This document shows positions 1 through 6,800 of a stretch of 9,991 bases of DNA, piece after piece; within the stretch, counting starts at the first letter, position 1, and every line of letters starts with the position of its first letter. Under the pieces are notes generated by a model that saw only the letters and a program-made list of their open reading frames with translations, had not been told where the DNA came from and ran no database searches. Made by a program: the position numbers and the translations under genes. Source of the DNA: Planctomycetaceae bacterium. Lineage in GTDB: Bacteria; Planctomycetota; Planctomycetia; Pirellulales; Pirellulaceae. The stretch covers positions 1 to 9,991 of the forward strand of contig JAKEHX010000645.1 in NCBI GenBank assembly GCA_022614795.1, written 5' to 3'.

Positions 1-2074
1 GCTCGACGCCCTGGACCGGGGATTCGAAGCGCACAAACTCATCAACGGCGATCTCGATGCGGGCCGGATCTTCGAAGACGTAGGCCCGCTGATCTGGATG
101 TACCAGGTACTCGTTGGCAATGGCGGCAATCTTGAGGGGCTTGATTCCCGCAACCGTTTCGAGCTGGATGGAATCGCCCAGCCTGACCCCGAGTTTCTGA
201 GCCAGCACGCTCCCCACGACAATATCGCCGGCCATCAATTGGTCGCGCAGCGAGTGCCGGTTGCCGTGAATCAAATCGAACGGCGGCGGACCGGGATCGG
301 TAAATTGCCGGGCGATGCAGATCGCCTTGATCTCTTCCGCCTCGCCTTGGGCCGCCGGCTTCAGGACTTTGGTCTCGATATACGACACGCCGTCGATCAA
401 CTGGATGTGCTCGAGTTTCTGGAGCTCGCCGAGCATGGTGTCGGGCAGATCGGGCGCGGTGCCGGTGGCCATGTCGGGCATCATCGCGCGCACGAAGTAA
501 TCACCGACAACCGCGGCCTTCATCCAGTCGTGCACGTCGCGGACGTTGTCCATGATCGAGTTGGCGATCGCCACGCCGGTGGCTCCCGCGATAAAGAGCA
601 CGCCGACCGTCAGCGCCGAGCGGGTCTTGTGCCGCAAGATTTGTTTGAGGGCCAGGCCGGCCTCGACCGGGCGGAAGGGCTGGAACAACTTCGCGATCAG
701 GGACGCCTGCGGCCTCAAAAGCACGGTCTGCAGGGCGACGATGCCGGCCAGGAACAAGAGCCCCCCGTACATCGGGGCGCTGATCGGCAACAGGCCCATC
801 ATGCCGTAATAAATGACGATGGAGCCGGCGAGCATCATAGTCGTGCCGAGCCAGAAGAAAGGCCACGACCAGTTGCGCATGTCGCCCGGAGCGACGCGGC
901 TCATCCCTTCCAGCGGCGAGATTTTGCCGATGCGCATGGCCGGGAGCAGCACGCCGATCACCGACATGCCCAGGCCGAATATCGCGCCGAGGATGAACGG
1001 CTTGGCGGTGAGTACCTCGTCCACGGTGGCCAGCGTCACATCGAGCGAGCGGGTGAGTACGCGGTTGGAGACCCACGCCGCGCCGATGCCGACGGCGATG
1101 CCCAGGGCGGTGCCGATGGTTCCCAGGACCAGGCTTTCGCCCACCAGGGCGCGGGTCAATTGCCAGCGGGTCGCGCCGATGGCCCGCATGATTGCCAGGT
1201 GCCGCCGCCGCTCGCCGACGTTCATGAGCAGCGTATTGAGGATGATGAACGCCGCCAGGAGCAGCGAAAAGAGCGACGCCAGCTCCAGGCCGATCTCGCT
1301 GGACTTGAGCGTCTGCTCCATCAGGTTCGAGCCGCTCGAAGGGCGATCGACGTTGAGCTTGGGATCGCTGTCGCTGGCGGGGACAGGCATCTGGGCGGCC
1401 AGCGCCGCGCGGACCCTCTCGATTTCCGCCTCCCCGGGCGCTGTGACGATCTGGATTTTGTCGTAGCGCTTCGTCTTCCCGCGGGGATAGAAATAAATCT
1501 GGGCCCGCTCGATCGGCATGAAAGCGAGGGACGCCTGGCGGAGGACTTCAGCACCGCGCGGCCTCTGAACTCCCACGACGACGAACGGTTTCTTCAGCCG
1601 GTTGGTGAGGATGCCCACTTCGTCGCCGACGTTCACTCCGATCAGCCTAGCAAATTCCTCGTCGAGGACCAGCTCGTCACCTTTTTCGAGGTGCCGGCCG
1701 GCGACGATGTCGTACTCGCGCACGGCCTGGTCGAGGTCGGGCTTGATGCCCATGACTTGCAGGCGGATTTGTTTCTCGCCGATCTTCAGTGCCGTCGGTT
1801 TCTCGACCACTGGCGAGGCCGCGATGACGCCGGGCGTTTTCGCGGCGATCTCGAGAATCTTCTCTTCGAAGCTGACGCCGCCGGCCGCGGTGATTTCCAG
1901 CGTCGCCTTGCCGGTCACGGTGGCGAACATCTTCTGGTACGACTCGCGGGTCGTCGCCGTCCCCACGTCGATCGCCACGGCAGCCGCGACGCCGATGACG
2001 ATGCTCAAAAGCGTCAGGATCGTCCGTCCCGGGCGCTGGAGCATGGCCTGGACGGTGTAGCGCCGCAGGCTCAT
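1..2074 (-). CDS. ABC transporter permease, FtsX/MacB (LolC/E-like) family, partial: C-terminus beyond left edge
   Basis: Inner-membrane permease of a MacB/LolCDE-type ABC exporter, which couples ATP hydrolysis to movement of a lipoprotein, peptide or small molecule away from the inner membrane; the substrate cannot be told from sequence. The reading frame starts MSLRRYTVQAMLQRPGRTIL and stays open through codon 691 at position 2, so there is no stop in the window. Seen: TM1 at about residues 18-38; an extracytoplasmic MacB_PCD-like domain at about 40-260; TM2 at about 264-285 followed by GERRRHLAIMRAIGAT, the typical FtsX cytoplasmic loop; TM3 at about 310-333; TM4 at about 357-380 ending in RIGKISPLEGM; a hydrophobic pair at about 400-450; TM7 at about 483-505; then a second extracytoplasmic domain. 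The last FtsX transmembrane block expected in such two-module permeases is missing only because of the window edge. The start is fixed by an ATGA overlap with the ATPase stop and by GGAG 8 nt upstream, implying translational coupling. Family is confident; substrate class is unknown. Confidence 0.93.
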   Translation of the reverse strand, partial: MSLRRYTVQAMLQRPGRTILTLLSIVIGVAAAVAIDVGTATTRESYQKMFATVTGKATLEITAAGGVSFEEKILEIAAKTPGVIAASPVVEKPTALKIGEKQIRLQVMGIKPDLDQAVREYDIVAGRHLEKGDELVLDEEFARLIGVNVGDEVGILTNRLKKPFVVVGVQRPRGAEVLRQASLAFMPIERAQIYFYPRGKTKRYDKIQIVTAPGEAEIERVRAALAAQMPVPASDSDPKLNVDRPSSGSNLMEQTLKSSEIGLELASLFSLLLAAFIILNTLLMNVGERRRHLAIMRAIGATRWQLTRALVGESLVLGTIGTALGIAVGIGAAWVSNRVLTRSLDVTLATVDEVLTAKPFILGAIFGLGMSVIGVLLPAMRIGKISPLEGMSRVAPGDMRNWSWPFFWLGTTMMLAGSIVIYYGMMGLLPISAPMYGGLLFLAGIVALQTVLLRPQASLIAKLFQPFRPVEAGLALKQILRHKTRSALTVGVLFIAGATGVAIANSIMDNVRDVHDWMKAAVVGDYFVRAMMPDMATGTAPDLPDTMLGELQKLEHIQLIDGVSYIETKVLKPAAQGEAEEIKAICIARQFTDPGPPPFDLIHGNRHSLRDQLMAGDIVVGSVLAQKLGVRLGDSIQLETVAGIKPLKIAAIANEYLVHPDQRAYVFEDPARIEIAVDEFVRFESPVQGVE

Positions 2075-2817
2075 GCCGTTCGCTCCGAGGCCGTGGGTCC
2101 CGGTGCAATGCGGCGGGGACGCACGGGAATGACGCGATTGGTTTCCTCGCGCTCCACCAGGCCGTCCGCCACGTAGATCACGCGATCCGCGATTGCGGCA
2201 ACACCCGGATCGTGCGTTACGAGGACCAGGGTCTGTCCATGTTGATCGACTAGCTCGCGGAGGATCGCGATGATCCGCTGGCCGTTGGTGGTGTCGAGAT
2301 TGCCCGTCGGTTCGTCGGCCAGGACGATGGCCGGATCGATCACCAGGGCCCGGGCGATAGCCACCCGCTGCTGCTCGCCGCCCGAGAGCTTACCGGGAAG
2401 ATGATTGCGCCGCTTCTCCAAACCCACCAGCTCCAGCATTTTGCCCGCCTTCGCATTGGCGTCGGATGGCGAAACTCCATCCAGCTCCAGCGGCAGGGAC
2501 ACGTTTTCCTCGGCGGTGAGAATCGGCAGCAGGTTGAACGACTGAAAGACGAAGCCGATGCGGCGGCGGCGAATCAAGGTCCGCTCGTCGTCGGTCATCG
2601 AGGCGAGGTCCGTCCCTTCGAGCAAAACCTGCCCGCTCGTCGGCACATCGACCCCGCCCAAGAGCGTCAGCAGCGTGCTTTTGCCTGAGCCGCTGCGCCC
2701 CATAATCGCGAGCATTTCCCCCTTGCCGACGCACAGATCGATGCCGCGAAGTGCCTCGACGCGGGCATCGCCCTCGCCAAACGATTTTCGGACTTGGCGG
2801 GACTCAAGGACGTGCAT
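2071..2817 (-). CDS. ABC transporter ATP-binding protein, LolD/MacB family
   Basis: Cytoplasmic ATPase that powers the permease encoded immediately downstream. The protein has 248 residues starting MHVLESRQVRKSFG, normal for the LolD/MacB nucleotide-binding family. All hallmark motifs are intact: Walker A GRSGSGKST (residues 40-48), Q-loop Q92 in FVFQSFNLLP, signature LSGGEQQR (144-151), Walker B IVLADE (164-169), D-loop NLD (173-175) and H-loop H202 in VLVTHD. The frame is open further upstream, to about 3213, but that extension has no family similarity and would overlap the divergent thioesterase gene, so the ATG at 2817 is preferred. No convincing Shine-Dalgarno precedes it (upstream reads GCGAGCCCAAG), which is common in planctomycetes. 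The C-terminal tail of about 25 residues after VEREETNR is basic and Pro-rich and looks non-conserved. It overlaps the permease start by 4 bases, so the two are an operon. LolD, MacB and DevA-like proteins cannot be separated from sequence alone, so no gene symbol is given. Confidence 0.95.
   Translation of the reverse strand: MHVLESRQVRKSFGEGDARVEALRGIDLCVGKGEMLAIMGRSGSGKSTLLTLLGGVDVPTSGQVLLEGTDLASMTDDERTLIRRRRIGFVFQSFNLLPILTAEENVSLPLELDGVSPSDANAKAGKMLELVGLEKRRNHLPGKLSGGEQQRVAIARALVIDPAIVLADEPTGNLDTTNGQRIIAILRELVDQHGQTLVLVTHDPGVAAIADRVIYVADGLVEREETNRVIPVRPRRIAPGPTASERTA
2083..2086 (-). promoter_or_regulatory. Ribosome binding site for the permease gene
   Basis: GGAG on the minus strand, 8 nt before the permease ATG (2074) and inside the end of the ATPase gene. 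Together with the ATGA stop/start overlap it supports the chosen permease start and coupled translation. Confidence 0.6.
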
Positions 2818-2975
2818 CTTGGGCTCGCGGGCGGGATGAACGATCAGCCCAGGACGGGCTTTGGCGGGGGCCCGGCAGGCTGCGAATGATAGCGTTGGGC
2901 CGCCTTTATCATGTCTGACAGCCAGGGCGTTGCCAAGTGGCGCGGGCCCTTTGGCCGGAATTGGCGGCCGGGCCG

Positions 2976-3000
2976 GGCTGCTAGCAGCCGGCTGGTTTTT
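2976..3000 (+). other. Perfect 14-bp palindrome followed by a T5 tract (terminator-like hairpin) in the divergent intergenic region
   Basis: GGCTGCTAGCAGCC (2976-2989) is a perfect palindrome. If one G is bulged, flanking CCG/CGG bases extend the stem to about 10 bp. GGTTTTT (2994-3000) follows on the plus strand after a few bases. The shape resembles an intrinsic terminator or attenuator for plus-strand transcripts, but it lies upstream of the thioesterase gene and no plus-strand gene ends before it, so the role is uncertain. It could limit read-through from spurious transcription, attenuate the thioesterase transcript, or be part of a dispersed repeat together with the hairpin about 30 bases to the right. 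Confidence 0.35.
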
Positions 3001-3029
3001 CGGGCGGTCGGCTACCATGATTTGGGTGC

Positions 3030-3054
3030 CACGTCCCACGCTTGCGTGGGCGTG
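3030..3054. repeat. Hairpin-forming inverted repeat, possible dispersed planctomycete intergenic repeat
   Basis: CACG-T-CCCACGC-TT-GCGTGGG-CGTG: CCCACGC (3035-3041) pairs with GCGTGGG (3044-3050) around a 2-nt centre, and CACG (3030-3033) pairs with CGTG (3051-3054) across a single bulged T. It is preceded by TTTGGGTGCC. A compact GC-rich hairpin introduced by GGGTGCCAC resembles intergenic elements I recall as frequent in Pirellulales genomes; only one copy is visible here, so the dispersed-repeat status is inference. It lies 62 bases before the thioesterase start and could fold in that gene's leader RNA. Confidence 0.4.
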
Positions 3055-3105
3055 CTGTGTTGGTGAGTGCCTCGCGAAAGTAGACGATCTACCCATTTCT
3101 TCGGC

Positions 3106-3110
3106 AGGAG
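3106..3110 (+). promoter_or_regulatory. Ribosome binding site for the thioesterase gene
   Basis: AGGAG, 5 nt before the ATG at 3116. It is the clearest Shine-Dalgarno in the window. It decides the start, because the same frame is open upstream to 2861 but only this ATG has a ribosome binding site and is followed directly by the conserved hotdog-fold sequence. Confidence 0.7.
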
Positions 3111-3115
3111 CCTTC

Positions 3116-3586
3116 ATGAGCGAGCATCCATCTCCGCCAGAATTAGCCAGCCAGGCGGTAGTTGTTTCCCTGCCCATCCAGTGGGGTGACCAGGACTTGT
3201 TCGGCCACGTCAACGGCGTCGTCTATTTCCGCTGGTTCGAGACGGCCCGCGTCGAATATCTCAATCGCAGCGGCCTTTCGCACTTGATGTCGGGCGAAGG
3301 CCGCGGCCCGATCCTGGCGTCGATCAAGTGCGACTATCGCCGGCAGCTCAAGCATCCCGACACGGTCCTGGTTTCGGCGAGCGTCCGCGAGATCGGCCGC
3401 AGCTCGATGAAAATGCACCACCTGATCTACAGCGTCTCGCAGCAAGCGCTGGCTGCCGAGGGAGAGAGCACCGTCGTCATGTTCGACTACCATGCTCAGC
3501 GGCCGACGCGCGTTCCCGACGACATCCGCCAGCAAATCGAGCGGCTGGAGGGACCGTCTGGCACAGCCCGAAAAAACTATCGTTGA
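3116..3586 (+). CDS. Acyl-CoA thioesterase, hotdog fold (4HBT / YbgC-FadM-like)
   Basis: Predicted cytoplasmic thioesterase hydrolysing an acyl-CoA thioester to free acid and CoA. The protein has 156 residues starting MSEHPSPPELASQAVVVSLP, a typical length for the family. The diagnostic segment is IQWGDQDLFGHVNGVVYFRW (residues 21-40), followed by FETARVEYL. D27 aligns with the catalytic Asp of 4-hydroxybenzoyl-CoA thioesterase (Asp17 in the Pseudomonas enzyme), and the GHVN turn starts the long hotdog helix. Downstream, PILASIKCDYRRQLKHPDTV and ASVREIGRSSMKMHHLIY form the expected beta strands, and ESTVVMFDYHAQRPTRVPDD closes the domain. There is no signal peptide. It is monocistronic in this view: divergent from the ABC operon and separated from the next gene by 313 bases. 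The acyl substrate (short-chain, aromatic or long-chain) cannot be predicted, so no symbol is assigned. A role in the acyl-ACP/Tol-Pal neighbourhood, as for YbgC, is not supported by context. Confidence 0.93.
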   Translation: MSEHPSPPELASQAVVVSLPIQWGDQDLFGHVNGVVYFRWFETARVEYLNRSGLSHLMSGEGRGPILASIKCDYRRQLKHPDTVLVSASVREIGRSSMKMHHLIYSVSQQALAAEGESTVVMFDYHAQRPTRVPDDIRQQIERLEGPSGTARKNYR

Positions 3587-3669
3587 AACAAACGATGACA
3601 ACCTATGTCACTGGCGCACCGCCACGGAAAATATTTCAAGAATTCTGACGGTTCCGCTCCCCAAGACGA

Positions 3670-3697
3670 TTGACAAAGCCTTCGCGGCCGCTAGCAT
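3670..3697 (+). promoter_or_regulatory. Candidate sigma70-type promoter for the RHS gene
   Basis: TTGACA (3670-3675), a perfect -35 consensus, is followed after 16 bases by TAGCAT (3692-3697), a 4/6 match to TATAAT including the key TA...T bases. It lies in the locally AT-richer part of the intergenic region, about 200 bases upstream of the RHS start. There is no experimental support, and a single consensus hexamer can occur by chance. Confidence 0.35.
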
Positions 3698-3882
3698 CCG
3701 CTCCCGCAAGACCGACTTCTTCCTATCGGTTTGCAATCGTTAGCCAAGTCGCCGGCTTGCAAGGCAGTTTGGGGCAGCACTCGCTGCGGTCGCGGCGGAC
3801 ATCGCACCGCACTTCTCTGGCACCGAGTTCTCGACAAGCCACCTCTCACTGACGCGCTCGCTGTGCGCGCCGACCTCGCAGA

Positions 3883-3887
3883 AAGGA
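3883..3887 (+). promoter_or_regulatory. Weak ribosome binding site for the RHS gene
   Basis: AAGGA followed by 12 nt and then the ATG at 3900. The spacing is longer than usual, but the start is also supported by the basic N-terminus and LEPR motif that immediately follow. Confidence 0.4.
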
Positions 3888-3899
3888 ACGGGCAAATCC

Positions 3900-6800
3900 A
3901 TGCGTACCCTCTCTCGACGCAGTCATTTCAATCTGTTCCGCACCCGTCACGCGAAGGGAGCCAAGCAAAAGCAACGCCGACTGCTCCTGGAATCGCTCGA
4001 ACCGCGGCAGATGATGGCGGTCGTTTCGATCATCGCCCAGGGAACTGCGCCGGAGGGAACGGATCAAGGCTACTTCCGCATTGCGCGCGACGCTCTGGAT
4101 TCACAGCCCCTCACAGTTCACTTCACGATTACGGGCTCCGCCACCGAAGGCGCCGACTACGTGGACATCGGCACTTCGGCAGTCATCCCCGCCGACGCAC
4201 TCTTTATCGACATCCCGATCGCGTCGAACATTGACAATGAATACGAGCCGCTCGAAACCATCCAGCTCAACCTGAACACCAATCCGGCTTACACGATTGG
4301 CTCCCCGGGTAATGCCATCATGGGTATCCTCCATTGCAATGGCTATGCGAATGGTCCCGTCGCAATCCCCCGCACCTGCCCCACCTGCCCACCGGGCCCT
4401 GGTGATGTCGTGGATTCCGGTACCAACAACATAGTAGATCCCCGGCGCTTCCCTGGCATTGTTCGTGGCGACCAAGGGTTCCAATCAATCGTCCGTGGCG
4501 ACCAGGAGTTCCAATCACTCGTCCGTGGCGACCAGGAATTCCAAAACCTCCCAGTCGCAAATCCCGATCCCGGTGCGATACCCGTCTCGTTTCCTAACGG
4601 GACGATTTTCGGTTTTTCGTCGTCTGGATACTCCTCGCATCCGGTGCGCTACGCCGATGGCGTGGTGATGGTCTATTCCAACGACCTGAAGTCCGACGGC
4701 ATGGGGGTGCCGTGGGGCGTAACGCGATCCTGGACGAACGCGCAGGCTCACTTTAAGCAAAACGTCGTCGGCACGCGGATGCTGCTCAGCGAGCAGCCCT
4801 ACATCACGAATCCTGGCGACAACGACTTTTTCGTGATGAGCAACTCCTCCACGGCGAGGGAATTCACCTATGACACATTTTCCGGCGTGTTCGTGCCACA
4901 TGAATTCGCCCAGGAAACGCTCGTAGCCGACGCGACGGCCGGCGAATTCGTCTTGACCGACACCGAGGGAAGCGAGTTGCGCTTTTACGCCCTCTTGGAA
5001 AGCTATCCAGAGTTCCAGCGCGGCCAGTTCAAAAGCTTCAAAGACGCCCACGGAAACACGGTCAGCGTCGTTAGCCATACGACCGACGGCCGCATCCAGG
5101 AGGTGCAGCGGAGCTACACCTCGGGCGGCACAACCATCACAGAGTCCTATCTCTACACGCACCTCACCACCCTCATCAATAACGGCCTTATCGACAGTGT
5201 AACACTCCGCCGCCGCGAAGGAGCCGGCGCGTGGGTCACGCAGCGCAAGGTCGAGTACGCCTACTACGGCAGCGGCGAGGCCAACGGCAACCGGGGCGAC
5301 CTGAAGACGGCGACGATCAAGGACGCCGCTAATAACGTGCTCGGCACGACTTATTATCGATACTACAAACCCGGCGAGGCCAACGGCTTCACGCACGGCC
5401 TGAAATACGTCCTCTACCCGGAGTCCTACGCCCGTTTCTCGCTGGAAGTGGGCGACCCCCTGACGGCCACGAACACCGCCCTAGCCCCGTATGCCGACCA
5501 CTACTTCGAGTACGACAGCTATCTCAAGGTCACGAAGGAGATCGCGCAAGGTGCGGGCTGCTCCGCGTGCAGCGGCGGACAGGGCACGTTCACCTATGCC
5601 TATGCGGACAACACACCCGGTGGTGGATACAACAAATGGCAACGCAAGACGGTCGAAACGCTCCCGGATGGCAACCAGAACATCGTCTATACGAACTACC
5701 GTGGCCAGGTAATGCTCCAAGTTTTCAAGGACACGACCACCAGCCAGGAGTGGGCGACCTACACCCGCTTCGACAACGCCGGGCGCGTCCTATTCCGGGC
5801 CGATCCCTCGGCGGTCAGTGGCTACAGCGAGGCGTACGACGACCTGGTCCACTTTGACTCCGTTACGTCCAATTACCAATACATCCGCGACACGGCCGGC
5901 CTCGTGACAAACTTCAGCTACTACGGAGGCACGACGGCGACTGACTCGACACCTGGCGACGTCGCGGGCTACCTGGAGTCAATCAGCATCCAGCAGGGCG
6001 AAACGGGCATCCCAATCCCGCAGTCTCAGCAAAACTACATCGCCCGCACCGCCGGCAGCACGACGATCTACTTGCCGGCCAACAGCACGGTCTATGCCAA
6101 CACGAACGGCACAGGCGGCCTGACCACCAGCTACGTCTACTCGTTCTTTTCGGGCACGGTGCAGATCGAATCCCAGACGACGACCGACGCGGCCGGCGGC
6201 GTCGATACGATCTTCTTTGATACCTACGGCCGACCAACGTGGAAGAAGGACCCCAAGGGCTTCCTGCACTACACCGCTTACGACAACCAGACAGGAGCAA
6301 TCACGAAGACGATTACCGACGTGAATTCGTCCCAGACGGGTGACTTCACCGGGAAGCCCTCCGGATGGACGACGCCCACCGGCGGCGGACTGCACCTGAT
6401 CACGATCTATGAGGTCGATAGCTTGGGCCGCCCCACGAAGTCAACAGACGCCAACGGGAACATCACTTACGTTGTCTATAACGACACCAACCACGAAATC
6501 CGCGTCTATTCGGGATGGAACACGTCGACCAATTTGCCGACCGGCCCAACAATCGTCATGCGGGAGGACCGGGACCGCAGTTACACCGAAGTCCTCACGA
6601 TGTCGGCGACGCCCAACCTGACGAGCGGCCGTCCCAACGGCACCGAAGCGATCAGCGGCCTCCAGTCGCTCAGCCGCACGCACACGAACGACGCCGGCCA
6701 GGTCCTTTACCAGGACGACTACATCTCGTTCAGCGGGCTGACTTACACGACTTCGGCTACGTTCGGCACGCAGAACACGCATTTCCTCCGCACCACCAAT

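Larger units (their letters stand above)
2818..3115. other. Divergent intergenic region (about 300 bases)
   Basis: Separates the leftward ABC operon from the rightward thioesterase gene and must hold promoters for both, but no hexamer pair on either strand is convincing. It contains the two hairpins listed separately, GC-rich runs (2862-2975) and no supported coding sequence. Both neighbouring frames can be extended into it without a stop, which reflects high GC content and not protein conservation. Confidence 0.6.
3587..3899. other. Intergenic region and presumed leader of the RHS gene; no gene seen
   Basis: These 313 bases hold no supported coding sequence: short open frames here show no conserved features and lack ribosome binding sites. 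The left part (3601-3675) is more AT-rich, with AAATATTTC and GAATTC stretches and the promoter candidate listed separately. The right part is GC-rich with small hairpins such as GCAGC-ACTC-GCTGC (about 3775-3788). No strong terminator for the thioesterase gene was found. If the promoter candidate is real, the RHS mRNA has a leader of roughly 195 nt. Confidence 0.55.

Noticed and set aside
98..2176. Long plus-strand open frame (692 codons) opposite the ABC permease
   Set aside because: It is antisense to a permease with clear FtsX motifs and membrane segments. Its own translation is His/Arg/Asp-rich with no recognisable domain, as expected from the complement of high-GC coding DNA.
2887..2892. 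TATCAT on the minus strand as a -10 box for the ABC operon
   Set aside because: No -35-like hexamer is found at 16-18 bases upstream, so it is no better than chance.
2861..3115. N-terminal extension of the thioesterase from an upstream ATG
   Set aside because: The ATG at 3116 has an AGGAG at 5 nt and begins a normal-length hotdog protein; the upstream peptide is Gly/Ala-rich and encodes no part of the fold.
2818..3213. N-terminal extension of the ATPase to an upstream ATG (about 132 extra residues)
   Set aside because: The extension has no ATPase-family similarity, would run through both intergenic hairpins and would overlap the divergent thioesterase; the ATG at 2817 gives a normal family length.
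3571..3596. Minus-strand hairpin ATCGTT/AACGAT followed by T6, resembling an intrinsic terminator
   Set aside because: The stem is only 6 bp and AT-rich, and no minus-strand gene lies to its right for it to terminate.
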